From positions 248,001-312,000 of the forward strand of contig NZ_JAANOW010000003.1 in assembly GCF_011758805.1 (NCBI RefSeq): a stretch of DNA of 64,000 bases, in the 5' to 3' direction. The DNA is from Mycolicibacterium fluoranthenivorans (GTDB lineage: Bacteria > Actinomycetota > Actinomycetes > Mycobacteriales > Mycobacteriaceae). Every line of letters begins with the position of its first letter. The stretch's first letter is position 1. The position numbers were made by a program, and so were the translations under genes. The notes beneath the pieces are model-generated. The model made no database searches. It had not been told where the DNA came from and worked only from the letters and a program-made list of their open reading frames with translations. This document shows, in pieces, positions 28,300 to 40,743 of the stretch.

Positions 28300-28608
28300 G
28301 TCCACATTCCTTTCGGGATCTTGCGTCCCAGTGACAAAGGCAACAACGGAGTCGGGTCTGACTTTCACAGTGGCGCGACCGTTCTGGATTTACACCAGAT
28401 TCCTCGTCCGTCGATTACAACATGCATGGTAAGCGCCGCAACCCGCTTCGGTGTACCCAGTACGGGAAATCCGTCGGCGCGGCGGGCGGGTCCGTTTGCT
28501 GTTCTCGCCGAATGTCGCACGGCACCTGATGTTTGACCACGCAAGGACCTGTCCGGCGCGCCCCCGCCAAGTGTTGCCTGTGAATGAGAGCCCCCACATA
28601 ATCAGCCC
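28300..28608. other. Non-coding gap between cbtB and the secreted esterase
   Basis: This 309-base gap between divergent genes has no convincing protein gene. It holds the cobalamin riboswitch on the minus strand (about 28345-28440), the leader linking it to cbtB, and presumably promoters for both sides. A long minus-strand frame that crosses the region is the antisense of the esterase gene. Confidence 0.7.
28345..28440 (-). ncRNA. Cobalamin riboswitch controlling cbtB-cbtA
   Basis: On the minus strand the conserved AdoCbl-riboswitch core is in order: GAGGAAtctGGTG then aaATCC (core GGTGTAAATCC at 28396-28386), then the GCCACTGTGA segment (CACTGTGA at 28372-28365), then the B12-box end AGTCAGACC (28363-28355). 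It lies about 55 bases upstream of the cbtB start. The outer helix limits are estimates. High cobalamin should shut off the cobalt importer. Confidence 0.88.
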
Positions 28609-29589
28609 GTGACTCATCTCATACGTCGTATCCGTACGTGTGCCATCGCACTGCTCGTCGCGCTGCCGTTCCTCACCGCACCCACCGCGACCGCCGACGG
28701 TCCGCACATCACGGGTATCGAGCATGTCAACGACCGCTGGGACAAGGTCTCGGTGTACTCCCCGGCCATGAACAAGATCGTCGTCAACGACGTGTTCAAG
28801 GCGCGGTCCTCGGGGGCACCGACCTTCTACCTGCTGCCAGGCATCGACGGTGGCGACAACCTGGACCCCGGCGGCAACTTCGCACCGGGCGCCAAGTCCT
28901 GGTTCGGCATGACCGACATCCAGGGTTTCTTCGCGAACAAGAACGTCAACGTGGTGTCCCCGCTGGGCGGTCAGTTCAGTTGGTGGACCAACTGGGTCAA
29001 CGACGCCGACAAGCAGTACCAGACGTACATGACCCAGGAGCTGCCGCCGCTGATCAACAAGCAGTACAACACCAACGGTCGCAACGCCGTCGGCGGGTTG
29101 TCCAGCACCGGCGGTACGGCCGTCGACTACGCCGTGCAGGCTCCCGGCCTGTTCCGCGCCGTCGCCTCCTACAGCGGCATGCTCAACCCGTCGGCCGATC
29201 CCGGGCAGGTGGGCATGACACTGATGGGCGGCGGCCTGAGCGCCGACAACATGTGGGGCCCCGGCGGCGGACCGCTGTGGATCCAGCACGACCCGACCCG
29301 CAATGTCGGCGCGCTGAAGGGCACCGCCGTCTACGTCGCCGCATCAGGCTCAGGCAACGTCGGTTCCGTCGACCGGTTACCGGAGGGCTTCGGACCGAAC
29401 TTCACCGGCGGGCTGATCGAGCGCATCGTGGCCGACAGCACCAAGGCCTTCGCCGACGCCGCGGGCGCCGCCGGAGTGCCGATCACCTACATCGTCCGTC
29501 CAGACGGATCCCACACCTGGGGCCTGTTCGAATCGGAGATGCAGGAGTCCTGGAACACCACCGTCGGCCCGGCGCTCGGAGTCCGGTAA
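28609..29589 (+). CDS. Secreted Ag85-like esterase/mycolyltransferase-fold protein
   Basis: A 326-residue exported alpha/beta-hydrolase of the esterase D / antigen 85 family. A signal peptide (about 1-29, ending ATA-D) has no lipobox. The nucleophile is Ser165 in GLSSTGG, and the catalytic His is in DGSHTWGLFESEM near 306, closely parallel to Ag85 GTHSW. It may be a trehalose mycolyltransferase relative or a carboxylesterase; fibronectin-binding features are not evident. GTG 28609 starts the signal peptide. The TAA stop is part of the terminator hairpin. Confidence 0.87.
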   Translation: MTHLIRRIRTCAIALLVALPFLTAPTATADGPHITGIEHVNDRWDKVSVYSPAMNKIVVNDVFKARSSGAPTFYLLPGIDGGDNLDPGGNFAPGAKSWFGMTDIQGFFANKNVNVVSPLGGQFSWWTNWVNDADKQYQTYMTQELPPLINKQYNTNGRNAVGGLSSTGGTAVDYAVQAPGLFRAVASYSGMLNPSADPGQVGMTLMGGGLSADNMWGPGGGPLWIQHDPTRNVGALKGTAVYVAASGSGNVGSVDRLPEGFGPNFTGGLIERIVADSTKAFADAAGAAGVPITYIVRPDGSHTWGLFESEMQESWNTTVGPALGVR

Positions 29590-29645
29590 ACAGCCCAAAA
29601 GAAGTGGCCCCCCGCGCACGCGGGGGGCCACTTCTTTTGGGCTGT

Positions 29646-29648
<3 letters not shown>
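29587..29648. terminator. Bidirectional terminator with 30-base perfect arms
   Basis: The arms 29587-29616 and 29619-29648 are perfect reverse complements around a 2-base centre (the innermost pair will open). The stem has a GC-rich core (gtggccccccgcg) flanked by an A/T tract, so each strand ends in a T-rich run (cttcttttgggctgttta). It starts with the esterase stop TAA and ends with the clpC1 stop TAA on the other strand, so it serves both convergent genes. Confidence 0.93.
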
Positions 29649-32168
<2,520 letters not shown>

Positions 32169-32504
32169 CGGTGCTTACCTGCTCTTCCTGCTAAGGCCTT
32201 CTCACGAGGGGCGCGGCTTGAGCTGCCAGCCACACGTTGCCTGACGTCCACTCTAATGGGCCGCTGCGACGGGTGCGTTGCCTTGGTTGCGCTTCCAGAG
32301 AACCTCGGCGAACACCTGCCCCACCCGCAGCGACTGCAACACGCCTGCTGTACGGCTGCGTGCCCTTACGTAACGCGCAAGGGGTACCCGACGTTTCCCG
32401 GCCGACACGTGTCGCGCTTCGCCTGTAGCGAAACGAGACGGCGGGGACCGCACGGCCAGACGGCTCCGCCCGAACGGGCGGGACGGCCGTCTGGCAATGA
32501 TCGC
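32169..32504. other. Intergenic region between lsr2 and clpC1
   Basis: 336 bases without a convincing gene. It contains the lsr2 terminator hairpin (32455-32495) and must carry the clpC1 promoter. ClpC1 is regulated by ClgR in mycobacteria, but I could not identify a ClgR box with confidence. Reading frames here show no family resemblance. Confidence 0.6.
32455..32495 (-). terminator. Intrinsic-type hairpin downstream of lsr2
   Basis: GCCAGACGGC (32455-32464) pairs with GCCGTCTGGC (32486-32495), and inner GCCCG (32468-32472) pairs with CGGGC (32475-32479) around AA. It begins 9 bases past the lsr2 stop. There is no long U tract, typical of mycobacterial hairpin terminators. Confidence 0.75.
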
Positions 32505-32846
32505 CTAGGTTGCTGCGTGGAACGCGTCGATGACTTCGGCGGGGATCCGGCCGCGGGTCGAGACATTGTGTCCGTTGCGGCGCGCCCACTCCCGGATGGC
32601 GGCGCTCTGTTCCCGGTCGATCGCGGCGCGACCTCGACCGGACCCGGCGGAACGACCACGGCGCCGGCCACCGACCCGGCGACCCGCCTCCACCCACTGC
32701 TTGAGATCGTTGCGAAGCTTCGCGGCGTTCTTCGAAGAAAGGTCGATCTCGTAGCTCACCCCGTCGATGGCGAATTCGACGGTCTCATCTGCTGCTGCTT
32801 CACCGTCGAAATCGTCAACTAACGTGACAGTTACTTTCTTCGCCAT
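32505..32846 (-). CDS. lsr2: Nucleoid-associated xenogeneic silencer Lsr2
   Basis: A 113-residue H-NS-like protein that bridges AT-rich DNA and silences foreign or virulence genes. The N-terminal oligomerisation domain ([16 protein letters not shown] at the start, to about 60) is followed by a basic Gly/Arg linker (about 57-75). The C-terminal AT-hook-like domain has the RGR motif ([12 protein letters not shown], about 94-105). The 104-base gap to lysS is unusually AT-rich for this window and probably holds its own promoter (tatgcaaat on the minus strand). Confidence 0.98.
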   Translation of the reverse strand: MAKKVTVTLVDDFDGEAAADETVEFAIDGVSYEIDLSSKNAAKLRNDLKQWVEAGRRVGGRRRGRSAGSGRGRAAIDREQSAAIREWARRNGHNVSTRGRIPAEVIDAFHAAT

Positions 32847-32950
32847 TAGCTCACACTGACCCTTCTGTGGCTGTTGTTGTTCGTCCCCGTCCCCAAAGCA
32901 ATATTTGCATAGGATCCGAATCCGAACAACAACTCACCGACCGCGTCGGA

Positions 32951-34486
32951 TCAGTTGGCCTGTCTGCGCACAATCGGGAACAAAACCGTCTCCCGAATCG
33001 ACAGACCCGTCAATGCCATCAACAGCCGGTCGATGCCCATTCCGGTGCCCGTCGTGGGTGGCATCGCATACTCCAATGCGGCGAGGAAATCCTCGTCCAG
33101 GCGCATTGCCTCGTCATCGCCCGCCGCCGCGGCACGCGCCTGGTCTTCGAACCGCTCCCGCTGAATCACCGGGTCGATCAATTCCGAGTAACCGGTGGCC
33201 AATTCGAATTTGCGGATGTAGAGATCCCATTTCTCGGTCACCCCGGGAATGCTGCGGTGAGCGCGGGTCAGCGGGGTGGTCTCCACGGGGAAATCCCGCA
33301 CGAACGTCGGCGCCCAGAGGTGGTCGCCGACGGTGTGCTCCCACAGTTCCTCGACCAGTTTTCCGTGCCCGTAGCCGCGATCGGCGGGAATCTCCACACC
33401 CAACCGATCGGCGATGGACCACAAGTGCGCGACACCGGTTTCCGGCGTGATCTCCTCACCCAGTGCCTCGGACAGCGAGGGATACATTTCCAGCGTCTGC
33501 CATTCACCGTCGAGGTCGTACGTGCTGCCGTCCGGCAATGGGACCGCCCTTGTGCCGATCGCCTCATCGGCCACCTCCTGAACAATTTCGCGGGTGGTCC
33601 GCGCGGAATCGTCATAGGTCCCGTACGCCTGATAAGTCTCCAGCATCGCGAATTCCGGCGAATGTGTGGAATCGGCACCTTCGTTGCGGAAGTTGCGATT
33701 CAACTCGAACACCTTCTCGAAACCGCCCACCAGACACCTTTTGAGGAACAACTCCGGGGCGATGCGCAGGTACAGATCGGCGTCGAGCGCATTCGAGTGG
33801 GTGACGAAAGGCCGGGCCGCCGCTCCGCCAGCCAGCGTCTGCAGCATCGGTGTCTCGACTTCGAGAAAACCCCGGCGCTCCAGGGCGGACCGGACCGCCC
33901 GCACCACGGCGACACGCTGCCGTGCGATGGTGCGTGCCTCCGGACGGACGATCAGGTCGACATAACGCTGCCGGACCCGGGTTTCCTCGCTCATCTCCTT
34001 GTGCGCCACGGGTAGCGGCCGCAATGCCTTCGACACGATTTGCCAGGAATCGGCGAGCACAGACAGTTCGCCGCGCCGCGAGCTGATCACCTGGCCATGG
34101 ACGAACACGATGTCACCGAGGTCGACATCGGCCTTCCAGGCGTCCAGCGAATCCTGTCCCACCTCGGCGAGGCTGATCATGGCCTGCAACTGCGTGCCGT
34201 CACCGTCCTGCAGCGTGGCGAAGCACAGCTTCCCCGAGTTACGGGCGAAGACCACGCGCGCGGCGACGCCGACCTGATCACCGGTCTGGGTGTCGACCTC
34301 CAGGTCCGGATAGGCCGCCCGGAGTTCTGCCAACGAGTGGGTGCGAGCCACCTCGACCGGGTACGGATCGCGGCCCTCCGCGATCAGGCGCGCGCGCTTG
34401 GCCTGACGAATCCGGTACTGCTCCGGAATATCGTCGGACTCGATCGGAGCTGCCACGGGCGGACCTGGAACATCAGAAGAACTCAC
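32951..34486 (-). CDS. lysS: Lysyl-tRNA synthetase, class II
   Basis: A 511-residue class II synthetase that charges tRNA-Lys. The OB-fold anticodon domain (about 60-170) precedes the catalytic core. Motif 2 is [14 protein letters not shown] near 264-277 and motif 3 is [13 protein letters not shown] near 480. GTG 34486 ([11 protein letters not shown]) is chosen by comparison with the 505-residue M. tuberculosis LysS. It is a stand-alone LysS, not the two-domain LysX that also makes lysyl-phosphatidylglycerol, since there is no N-terminal membrane part. Confidence 0.96.
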   Translation of the reverse strand: MSSSDVPGPPVAAPIESDDIPEQYRIRQAKRARLIAEGRDPYPVEVARTHSLAELRAAYPDLEVDTQTGDQVGVAARVVFARNSGKLCFATLQDGDGTQLQAMISLAEVGQDSLDAWKADVDLGDIVFVHGQVISSRRGELSVLADSWQIVSKALRPLPVAHKEMSEETRVRQRYVDLIVRPEARTIARQRVAVVRAVRSALERRGFLEVETPMLQTLAGGAAARPFVTHSNALDADLYLRIAPELFLKRCLVGGFEKVFELNRNFRNEGADSTHSPEFAMLETYQAYGTYDDSARTTREIVQEVADEAIGTRAVPLPDGSTYDLDGEWQTLEMYPSLSEALGEEITPETGVAHLWSIADRLGVEIPADRGYGHGKLVEELWEHTVGDHLWAPTFVRDFPVETTPLTRAHRSIPGVTEKWDLYIRKFELATGYSELIDPVIQRERFEDQARAAAAGDDEAMRLDEDFLAALEYAMPPTTGTGMGIDRLLMALTGLSIRETVLFPIVRRQAN

Positions 34487-34509
34487 GACGTGCCAGCTTA
34501 AATGAACAG

Positions 34510-35718
34510 GTGAACCCACCAACGCACGCAGCCGTCGCAGCACTGTACGAGCAGCGGCTGGATTGGCGTTTCAAGGGCATTCCGGTGGCCTGGCAGGACG
34601 CCACCGCGGCCCAGGTGCTGGCGGCCGCGCCGCAGTTGTTCGACGCGGGACCGACCGGGCCCGTGTGCGTACTGCGCGAGCCGGCCCTGCGGCACAACCT
34701 CGCCACCATGGCCGCGTGGTGCGCCGACCGCGGGGTAACCGTCGCCCCGCACGGTAAGACCCACATGTCACCCCAGCTGTACGCCAGGCAGGCCGCCGCG
34801 GGTGCCTGCGCGGTCACGGTGGCCACCATCGGTCAGGCGCGCGTGTACCGGGCGTTCGGAGTACCCGCGATCGTGCTGGCCAACGAGCTCGTCGATGCGC
34901 CCGGACTGAGCTGGCTGGCCGCCGAACTGGACGCAGACCCCGATTTCAGCGCGGTGTGCTGGGTGGATTCGGTACGGGGCGTGCAACTGATGACCTCCGC
35001 GCTGACCGGTGCCGACCGCCGCGTGGACGTCTGCGTCGAGGTCGGGATGGCGGGCGGCCGGACCGGCTGTCGCACCCCCGCCGAGGTGGACGAGGTGGCC
35101 CGCGCCGCGGCGGCGTCCCCACGGCTGCGCCTGGTCGGGGTGGCGGGCTACGAAGCAGCTCGCACGGGCGTGCGCAGCGACGGGGCCACCGCACAGGTCC
35201 GGTGTTACCTGGCCGAGATGCGCGCCGCGGTGACCCGGCTGTCCGCGCTGTTCGAGACGGACGAGGTGATCCTCACCGCCGGCGGCAGCACCTACCCCGA
35301 TGTGGTCGTCGATGAGTTGGCGGGCGCGGCAACCCGGGTGATCCTGCGCAGCGGCTGCTATCTGACCCACGACGACGGGCTGTACGCGGCGGCATCCCCC
35401 CTGCCCCTGCACCCGGCCCTGCAGGTGTGGGCGCCGGTGGTATCCCGTCCCGAACCGGACCTCGCGCTGGTCACGATGGGCCGGCGCGATATCTCGTTCG
35501 ACGCCGGACTGCCGGTGCCCCTGCACCTGCCGGGAGCGCGCGTCACCGCACTCAACGACCAGCACGCCTACCTGGCATCCGCGGGTCACCGGGTCGAGGT
35601 GGGCGACTGGCTCGGGTTCGGCGTCTCACACCCGTGCACGACATTCGACAAATGGCGGCTGATCCCGGTGCTCGACGACGCGGACCGCGTCGTCGACCTG
35701 GTCCGGACGTTCTTCTAG
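34510..35718 (+). CDS. D-threonine aldolase / D-serine dehydratase-like PLP enzyme
   Basis: A 402-residue fold type III PLP protein. An alanine racemase-like barrel holds the PLP Lys in [11 protein letters not shown] (about residue 84). The C-terminal beta domain has the metal site expected for this family, with LNDQHAYL near 345 and [10 protein letters not shown] near 373 supplying His and Cys. Members cleave D-threonine or dehydrate D-serine; which one cannot be told. GTG 34510 faces away from lysS, 23 bases between starts. It is absent from the M. tuberculosis locus, so it looks like a lineage-specific insertion. Confidence 0.85.
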   Translation: MNPPTHAAVAALYEQRLDWRFKGIPVAWQDATAAQVLAAAPQLFDAGPTGPVCVLREPALRHNLATMAAWCADRGVTVAPHGKTHMSPQLYARQAAAGACAVTVATIGQARVYRAFGVPAIVLANELVDAPGLSWLAAELDADPDFSAVCWVDSVRGVQLMTSALTGADRRVDVCVEVGMAGGRTGCRTPAEVDEVARAAAASPRLRLVGVAGYEAARTGVRSDGATAQVRCYLAEMRAAVTRLSALFETDEVILTAGGSTYPDVVVDELAGAATRVILRSGCYLTHDDGLYAAASPLPLHPALQVWAPVVSRPEPDLALVTMGRRDISFDAGLPVPLHLPGARVTALNDQHAYLASAGHRVEVGDWLGFGVSHPCTTFDKWRLIPVLDDADRVVDLVRTFF

Positions 35719-36524
35719 CTCGGGCGGCGAACCCGCTGGTTGTCGCGGTTGCGTTCGTACACCAGGCGCAGGCCGTCGAGGGTCAGGTTGGGTTCGTAGT
35801 GCTCGACGGTGCGCAGATCGGGAAGCACCAGGGGCGCCGTGTGGCCGGTCGCGACGACCGCGACGTCGCCGCCCGCGAAACCGTCGACGTCGGAGCGCAC
35901 CCGGCTCACCAGACCGTCGACCAGTCCCGCGAATCCGAACACTGCCCCGGCCTGCATGCATTCCACGGTGTTCTTGCCGATCACCGACCGCGGCCGGGTC
36001 AGCTCGACGCGGCGCAGCGCGGCCGAACGGGCCGCCGCGGCATCGGAGGACACCTGGATACCGGGCGCGATGGCGCCACCGAGGAATTCCCCCTTGGCCG
36101 ACACCACGTCGACACAGATCGAGGATCCGAAGTCGACCACGATCGCCGCGGTGCCGTACTTGTGGAATGTCGCCAGGCAGTTCACGATCCGGTCCGCGCC
36201 GACCTCCTTCGGGTTGTCGACCAGCAGCGGGATCCCGGTGCGCACACCGGGCTCGATCAGCACATGCGGCACCGCCGGCCAGTACTGGTCGAGCATCAGC
36301 CGGATCTCGTGCAGCACCGAGGGCACCGTCGACAGGGCCGTGGCGCCGGTCAGCTGTTCGGTGGCGTCGCCGATCAGCCCGTCGATGGTCAGCGCCAATT
36401 CGTCGGCGGTGATCTCGGATTCGGTTCTGATGCGCCAGGTCTGGGTGACCTTGGCGTGGTCTCGGGAACCCGACACCAGACCGACCACCGTATGGGTGTT
36501 GCGGACGTCGATCGCGAGCAGCAT
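35715..36524 (-). CDS. coaX: Type III pantothenate kinase-like protein CoaX
   Basis: A 269-residue ASKHA-fold protein expected to phosphorylate pantothenate, the first step of CoA synthesis. The N-terminal phosphate loop reads [11 protein letters not shown] (6-16), with Arg where most type III enzymes have Gly (DxGNT). Other elements are present: PxVGADR-like [11 protein letters not shown] near 102, and [11 protein letters not shown] near 127. The M. tuberculosis version has the same Arg and is reported not to replace CoaA. It is the last gene of the pan cluster, joined to panD by a TGATG overlap. Confidence 0.9.
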   Translation of the reverse strand: MLLAIDVRNTHTVVGLVSGSRDHAKVTQTWRIRTESEITADELALTIDGLIGDATEQLTGATALSTVPSVLHEIRLMLDQYWPAVPHVLIEPGVRTGIPLLVDNPKEVGADRIVNCLATFHKYGTAAIVVDFGSSICVDVVSAKGEFLGGAIAPGIQVSSDAAAARSAALRRVELTRPRSVIGKNTVECMQAGAVFGFAGLVDGLVSRVRSDVDGFAGGDVAVVATGHTAPLVLPDLRTVEHYEPNLTLDGLRLVYERNRDNQRVRRPS

Positions 36525-36931
36525 CAGCGCGGTGACATCAGGCCGGAAGCGTCGGCCGGCACGTGGGCGGGATCGGAACCCAGGTCGATCTGCCGGTTGT
36601 CGGCGTCCACGAAGACGATCCTGGGCTGGTACGCCCGGGCGTGCGCGTCCTCCATCGTGCCGTAGGCGATCAGGATCACCAGATCTCCGGGATGCACCAG
36701 ATGCGCTGCCGCACCGTTGATCCCGATCACGCCACTGCCCCGCTCACCGGTGATCGCGTAGGTGACCAGTCGGTTGCCGTTGTCGATGTCGACGATGGTC
36801 ACCTGCTCGCCCTCGAGCAGGTCGGCCGCGTCCATCAGGTCCGCATCGATGGTGACCGAGCCGACGTAGTGCAGGTCGGCGTGCGTGACGGTGGCACGGT
36901 GGATCTTGGATTTGAGCATCGTGCGTAACAT
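36524..36931 (-). CDS. panD: Aspartate 1-decarboxylase (pyruvoyl enzyme)
   Basis: A 135-residue proenzyme that self-cleaves between Gly24 and Ser25 (YVGSV) to form the pyruvoyl group, then makes beta-alanine from aspartate. Substrate residues Tyr58 (TYAITG region) and Arg54-like residues are in place. The C-terminal tail (about 115-135) is the flexible segment that in M. tuberculosis governs pyrazinoic acid sensitivity. TGATG overlaps link it to panC upstream and coaX downstream. Confidence 0.96.
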   Translation of the reverse strand: MLRTMLKSKIHRATVTHADLHYVGSVTIDADLMDAADLLEGEQVTIVDIDNGNRLVTYAITGERGSGVIGINGAAAHLVHPGDLVILIAYGTMEDAHARAYQPRIVFVDADNRQIDLGSDPAHVPADASGLMSPR

Positions 36932-37866
36932 CAGTTCCTCCAGGGCAATTCGTGCTCGTCGTACTCGACGTCCGGACCGGGACCGGACGGTACACCGATA
37001 TCGATGGCGATGTTGTCCAGCAATCTGGTGCCGCCGAGCCGGCCCGCCACCAGCATCCGGGCCCGGCCCTGCTCCGGCGGGGGCCCCAGCCAGGTGTCGC
37101 GCACCTCCAGGTAGTCGACCTCTATCGCCGGTACCTCGTCGAGCACCGCACGAGCGGCATCCAGCGCGGACTCCACACCTTCACCCGCGCCGTACATTCC
37201 GGCAAGCAGGGCCGCCGACAGCGCGCACGCCTGTTCCCGGTCCGTCTCACTGAGGTAGCGGTTACGCGACGACATGGCCAGACCGTCGGACTCCCGGACG
37301 ATCGGCACGCCGACGATGCGGGTGTCGAGGTTGAGGTCGTCGGCCATCTGTCGGATCAGCACCAGCTGCTGGTAGTCCTTCTCGCCGAAGTAGGCACGGT
37401 CCGGCCGGACGATCTGTAGCAGCTTCAGAACGACGGTCAGCATCCCGGCGAAGTGCGTTGGGCGCGAGGCACCTTCGAGATCAGAACCGAGCGGACCGGG
37501 ATGTACCGAGGTGCGCGGGCCGGCGGGATACATCTGGGCCGCGCTCGGGGCGAACACCACCTCCACACCTTCGCCGCGCAGGGCCTCGAGATCGGCGTCC
37601 AGTGTGCGCGGGTAGGCGTCGAGATCCTCCCCCGCCCCGAACTGCAACGGATTGACGAAGATCGACACCACGACCACCGCGCCCGGCACCTTCTTGGCGG
37701 CGCGGACCAGGCTCAGGTGCCCTTCGTGCAGTGCACCCATCGTCGGCACCAGCGTCACCCGCCGACCGGCGGTCCGCAGCGCCCGCGTCAGGTCGGCGAC
37801 GTCAGCGGGGCGGGTGTAGACGTTGAGTTGACCGGCGACGAACTTCGGCGACGTGGTCGCATTCAC
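36931..37866 (-). CDS. panC: Pantothenate synthetase
   Basis: A 311-residue enzyme that condenses pantoate and beta-alanine using ATP. The HIGH-type motif is [11 protein letters not shown] (44-54), and the KMSKS-type loop is [10 protein letters not shown] near 195. Pantoate-binding Gln residues lie in VFVNPLQFG near 69. It overlaps the upstream dehydrogenase-like gene by 4 bases and panD by one base, so panC and panD products, which share beta-alanine, are made from one message. Confidence 0.96.
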   Translation of the reverse strand: MNATTSPKFVAGQLNVYTRPADVADLTRALRTAGRRVTLVPTMGALHEGHLSLVRAAKKVPGAVVVVSIFVNPLQFGAGEDLDAYPRTLDADLEALRGEGVEVVFAPSAAQMYPAGPRTSVHPGPLGSDLEGASRPTHFAGMLTVVLKLLQIVRPDRAYFGEKDYQQLVLIRQMADDLNLDTRIVGVPIVRESDGLAMSSRNRYLSETDREQACALSAALLAGMYGAGEGVESALDAARAVLDEVPAIEVDYLEVRDTWLGPPPEQGRARMLVAGRLGGTRLLDNIAIDIGVPSGPGPDVEYDEHELPWRN

Positions 37867-38822
37867 TGATCGGTCACCTTCCGTGCGAGCACGTCGAACA
37901 CTTCCTTCGGTGCGTGCGCCCGCTGGGCGGTGCGCAGTGAATTGGCCCGATAGGCTTGTGCCAGTTCGGGATCGGTCTCGGTGAGGGCATGCAGGTGGCC
38001 GGCCACCGCAGCCGCGTCGCCGCGGGCCACCGGGCCGGTGAGGGCGGACTGCCCACGCGCCAGCGCGTTCTCCAGCGACGCCCGGGCCAGCGGACCCACG
38101 ATGCGTTCGGCCAGCCCGCCCGGTGCGTCGCCGACCAGTTCCTGGCCGAGCAACTCCTGGCCGCGCAACGCGGTGCGCAAGGCCGCAAGCGAGTCCAGCA
38201 CCACGGTGACGAGATGGTTGCTGGCATGTGCGAGGGCGGCGTGATAGAGCGTGCGGGCGTCTTCACGCACCCGGAAGGGCTCACCGCCGATCTCCAGTAC
38301 CAGTGCCTGCGCGACGGCGTAGCCGATCTCGTCGGCGGCGGTGATACCGAAGCAGGTATCGGGCAACCGCGCGATGTCCTCATCGGATCCGGTGAAGGTC
38401 ATCGCCGGATGGATGGCCAGCGGGATACAGCCCTGCTCGGTCAGCGGTGCGAGCACGCCGACACCGTTGGCACCAGAGGTATGCGCGACGATGGTGCCGG
38501 GGCGCACCACCCCGGTGGCAGCCAGGCCCGAGACCAGCGACGCCAGTTCGGAATCCGGGACCGCCAGCAGCAGCAATTCGGCGCGGGCAGCGACGTCATG
38601 GACGGGCATCACCGCCGTTTCCGGCAGTCGGCGGGCGGCCCGATCCCGTGACTTGCGCGATATCGCGCTGCAGGCCACCACGACGTGGCCGGCCCGCTCG
38701 AGTGCCACCCCGAGCGCGGACCCCACCCGACCTGCGGACACCACGCCGACCGTCAGCCGGGCCGGGCGAAACCCATCCGGGCCCTCCCACGCAGGCTCCG
38801 ACGCCGAAGCGGACTGCACCAT
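37863..38822 (-). CDS. Rossmann-like/DUF2520 protein upstream of panC
   Basis: A 319-residue protein with an N-terminal NAD(P)-binding fold ([17 protein letters not shown], 25-41) and a C-terminal helical DUF2520 domain (about 160-300), overall like 6-phosphogluconate or ketopantoate reductases. It corresponds to Rv3603c. Because it is translationally coupled to panC, ketopantoate reduction (a PanE role) is an attractive guess, but the family's reaction is not established to my knowledge. It starts at ATG 38822. Confidence 0.82.
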   Translation of the reverse strand: MVQSASASEPAWEGPDGFRPARLTVGVVSAGRVGSALGVALERAGHVVVACSAISRKSRDRAARRLPETAVMPVHDVAARAELLLLAVPDSELASLVSGLAATGVVRPGTIVAHTSGANGVGVLAPLTEQGCIPLAIHPAMTFTGSDEDIARLPDTCFGITAADEIGYAVAQALVLEIGGEPFRVREDARTLYHAALAHASNHLVTVVLDSLAALRTALRGQELLGQELVGDAPGGLAERIVGPLARASLENALARGQSALTGPVARGDAAAVAGHLHALTETDPELAQAYRANSLRTAQRAHAPKEVFDVLARKVTDQ

Positions 38823-38901
38823 CGCAGTGACCTCGCAAACTTCTCAGAAATATCGTTCCAGTCCTGCCCTGCAGGTACCAGACGGTCGGCATGAGCCTAG
38901 C

Positions 38902-40203
38902 TCACTCGTCACGGCGGCGACGCCGCCCGCCTCCGGCGCTTCCCCCGTCGCCTCGCTCGCCCTGGAAATTTCCCGCCTGCAGCCGCGACAGCAGCTCCGA
39001 GACCGGCTGGCCACCCGCATGCTGACCGGCGGCTTCTTCTGACGTCTCCTCGGGCGGTGCGGGTTCGTCGGCGCTGCGGTGCCGGGCCGAGCGGCTGGGC
39101 TCCGGGGGTAGCGGCGGGGTGGCCAGCGTCGGTGACGGCGCAGGTTCGGCGGGCACCGTAGGGCGTGGAGTGCGGGGCGGCGCGTCGGCGTCGGCGCCGG
39201 AATGGCGACCGCGGCGGGTCTCCACGGGCGGCGGGGTCATCGCCGGACCCGGGTGCACCGGGGGCACCGGCGGCGGCATCGGTTCGACGGGTGGCGCCAC
39301 CCAGTTGCTGCCCGGAGCGCCTGCGGGGATCCACTCGCCGTCGGCCGGTGCCGGCCGCCAGTCGGCGGCAGGGCGGCGCGGCGGCGCCTGCGGCGGGGCC
39401 GGGGGCGTCCATGCCGGCGGCGGCGGACTCGGCGGCTGAACCGGCGGCTGGGGCGCGGGCTGGGGCTGGGGCTGCCACACCGACTCTCGTGCCGGCGGCG
39501 GGGGCGGTGCAGGCTCCCGCGCGGGCGGCGCGCTCCACGGTGCCGGCTGCTCTGCTTCACCGGCCCTGCGATGGGCGCCACCGGCGGGCTGCGACGGACC
39601 CCATTGATACTCGGGCACATGAGGTTCGGCGGGCACGTCGATGATCGGACTCTCCTCGGTGCGGGGCTCGGCCCTGCGCGAGGCAAAGGACTCCACTCGT
39701 TCCTCGATATCGATCCGGCTGGCGATCACCCGTCCCGCCGGGCGATCGGTTTCCAGTGCGGGCCGCTGATCGAGGTCGGTGTCGAACAAGATCTCCAGAT
39801 TGTTGCGCAGCGCCGCCAACTCGGCGCGCAGCGCCGCCACCTCGTCGGCGGCCTGGGCACGCAGCTCCGCGGCCAGTTCCCGGCGCAGTTGTGACTCCAC
39901 GGCAAGTTCGTATTCGCGGCGGGCCGAGATCTCCCGGTCCAACTGGAGGTCGTAGACGAGTTTGAGATCACGCACCTTGGCCTGATCGACGTCACTCTGC
40001 CTGCGGTAGATCACCGAGACGAACGCGGCGACCACTGCCGCCCACAACGCCAGCACGACTGCGAGTTTGAGCAATTCGACCCGGTTGGTGAACACCAGCA
40101 CCGAGCTGGCGACGATGGCCAGCACCAGCAACACCGACAGCAGGATCCATCCCGGCCTGCGGGAAACGCGTCGAACGCGCATGCCGCGGGACGGATCGGT
40201 CAT
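38902..40203 (-). CDS. Proline-rich membrane protein with coiled coil (Rv3604c-like)
   Basis: A 433-residue protein with two membrane helices (about 18-38 and 45-68) and a strongly predicted coiled coil (about 72-145, rich in EL, RREL and AEL). A very long Pro/Ala-rich region (about 190-410, many PPPP and PAPP runs) leads to a basic C terminus. It matches Rv3604c by position and architecture. The disordered tail suggests a scaffold at the inner membrane; the function is unknown. Base composition of the tail is extreme, which creates long misleading antisense frames. Confidence 0.82.
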   Translation of the reverse strand: MTDPSRGMRVRRVSRRPGWILLSVLLVLAIVASSVLVFTNRVELLKLAVVLALWAAVVAAFVSVIYRRQSDVDQAKVRDLKLVYDLQLDREISARREYELAVESQLRRELAAELRAQAADEVAALRAELAALRNNLEILFDTDLDQRPALETDRPAGRVIASRIDIEERVESFASRRAEPRTEESPIIDVPAEPHVPEYQWGPSQPAGGAHRRAGEAEQPAPWSAPPAREPAPPPPPARESVWQPQPQPAPQPPVQPPSPPPPAWTPPAPPQAPPRRPAADWRPAPADGEWIPAGAPGSNWVAPPVEPMPPPVPPVHPGPAMTPPPVETRRGRHSGADADAPPRTPRPTVPAEPAPSPTLATPPLPPEPSRSARHRSADEPAPPEETSEEAAGQHAGGQPVSELLSRLQAGNFQGERGDGGSAGGGRRRRRDE

Positions 40204-40269
40204 GGGCTGACTGTACCGGTCACAGCTCGCATAGCGTGTCGACCACCGCGGCGATTCGAGCAGATTCGG

Positions 40270-40743
40270 CTACTCCGGCGCCGCATCCCGGGGCTGCTCG
40301 CGCTCGTCCGGGGACTTGCAGCAATGCTCCAGCCACAGGGCCGCCGCCACCAGCGCCAGCGCGCACAACGCGGCGACCACCGACCCGGGGATGTCCTCGT
40401 GCGGGATCCGGATACCTCGGCGCGGCAGCAGATAGCCCAGTACCCCCAGCCACCAACCGAACACCAGAGCGCCCAGCCACGCCGACGCCTTCGCCGTCAC
40501 CACCGAGCGGGCCACCGCCAGCGGGTGCAGCCGGCCGGCACCCACCCCGATCCGCCCATCGCGAACCCGACCCCGCACCACGTAGCCCCAGCCGGCTTCG
40601 GCACCCGCCACCACGAGCAACGACACCCCGGTCCACAACGTGATCGGCGGGAACCACCGGTAGAGCCAGACCACCAGCAGGTATCCCACGATGGCCGCCG
40701 CCGCGGCCACGAACACCAGGTCGCGCCTACGCGTCGGGCCCAT
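40270..40743 (-). CDS. DUF3180 four-helix membrane protein (Rv3605c-like)
   Basis: A 157-residue membrane protein with four hydrophobic segments (about 8-28, 33-53, 83-107, 118-141), a basic start MGPTRRRD and a charged tail. It is conserved next to folK in actinobacteria, as Rv3605c. Its ATG at 40743 overlaps the folK stop by one base. The function is unknown. Confidence 0.87.
   Translation of the reverse strand: MGPTRRRDLVFVAAAAAIVGYLLVVWLYRWFPPITLWTGVSLLVVAGAEAGWGYVVRGRVRDGRIGVGAGRLHPLAVARSVVTAKASAWLGALVFGWWLGVLGYLLPRRGIRIPHEDIPGSVVAALCALALVAAALWLEHCCKSPDEREQPRDAAPE

Noticed and set aside
39100..39650. Apparent repeats in the proline-rich region
   Set aside because: GC-rich codons for Pro and Ala runs create approximate repetition; there is no consistent unit length or CRISPR-like spacing.
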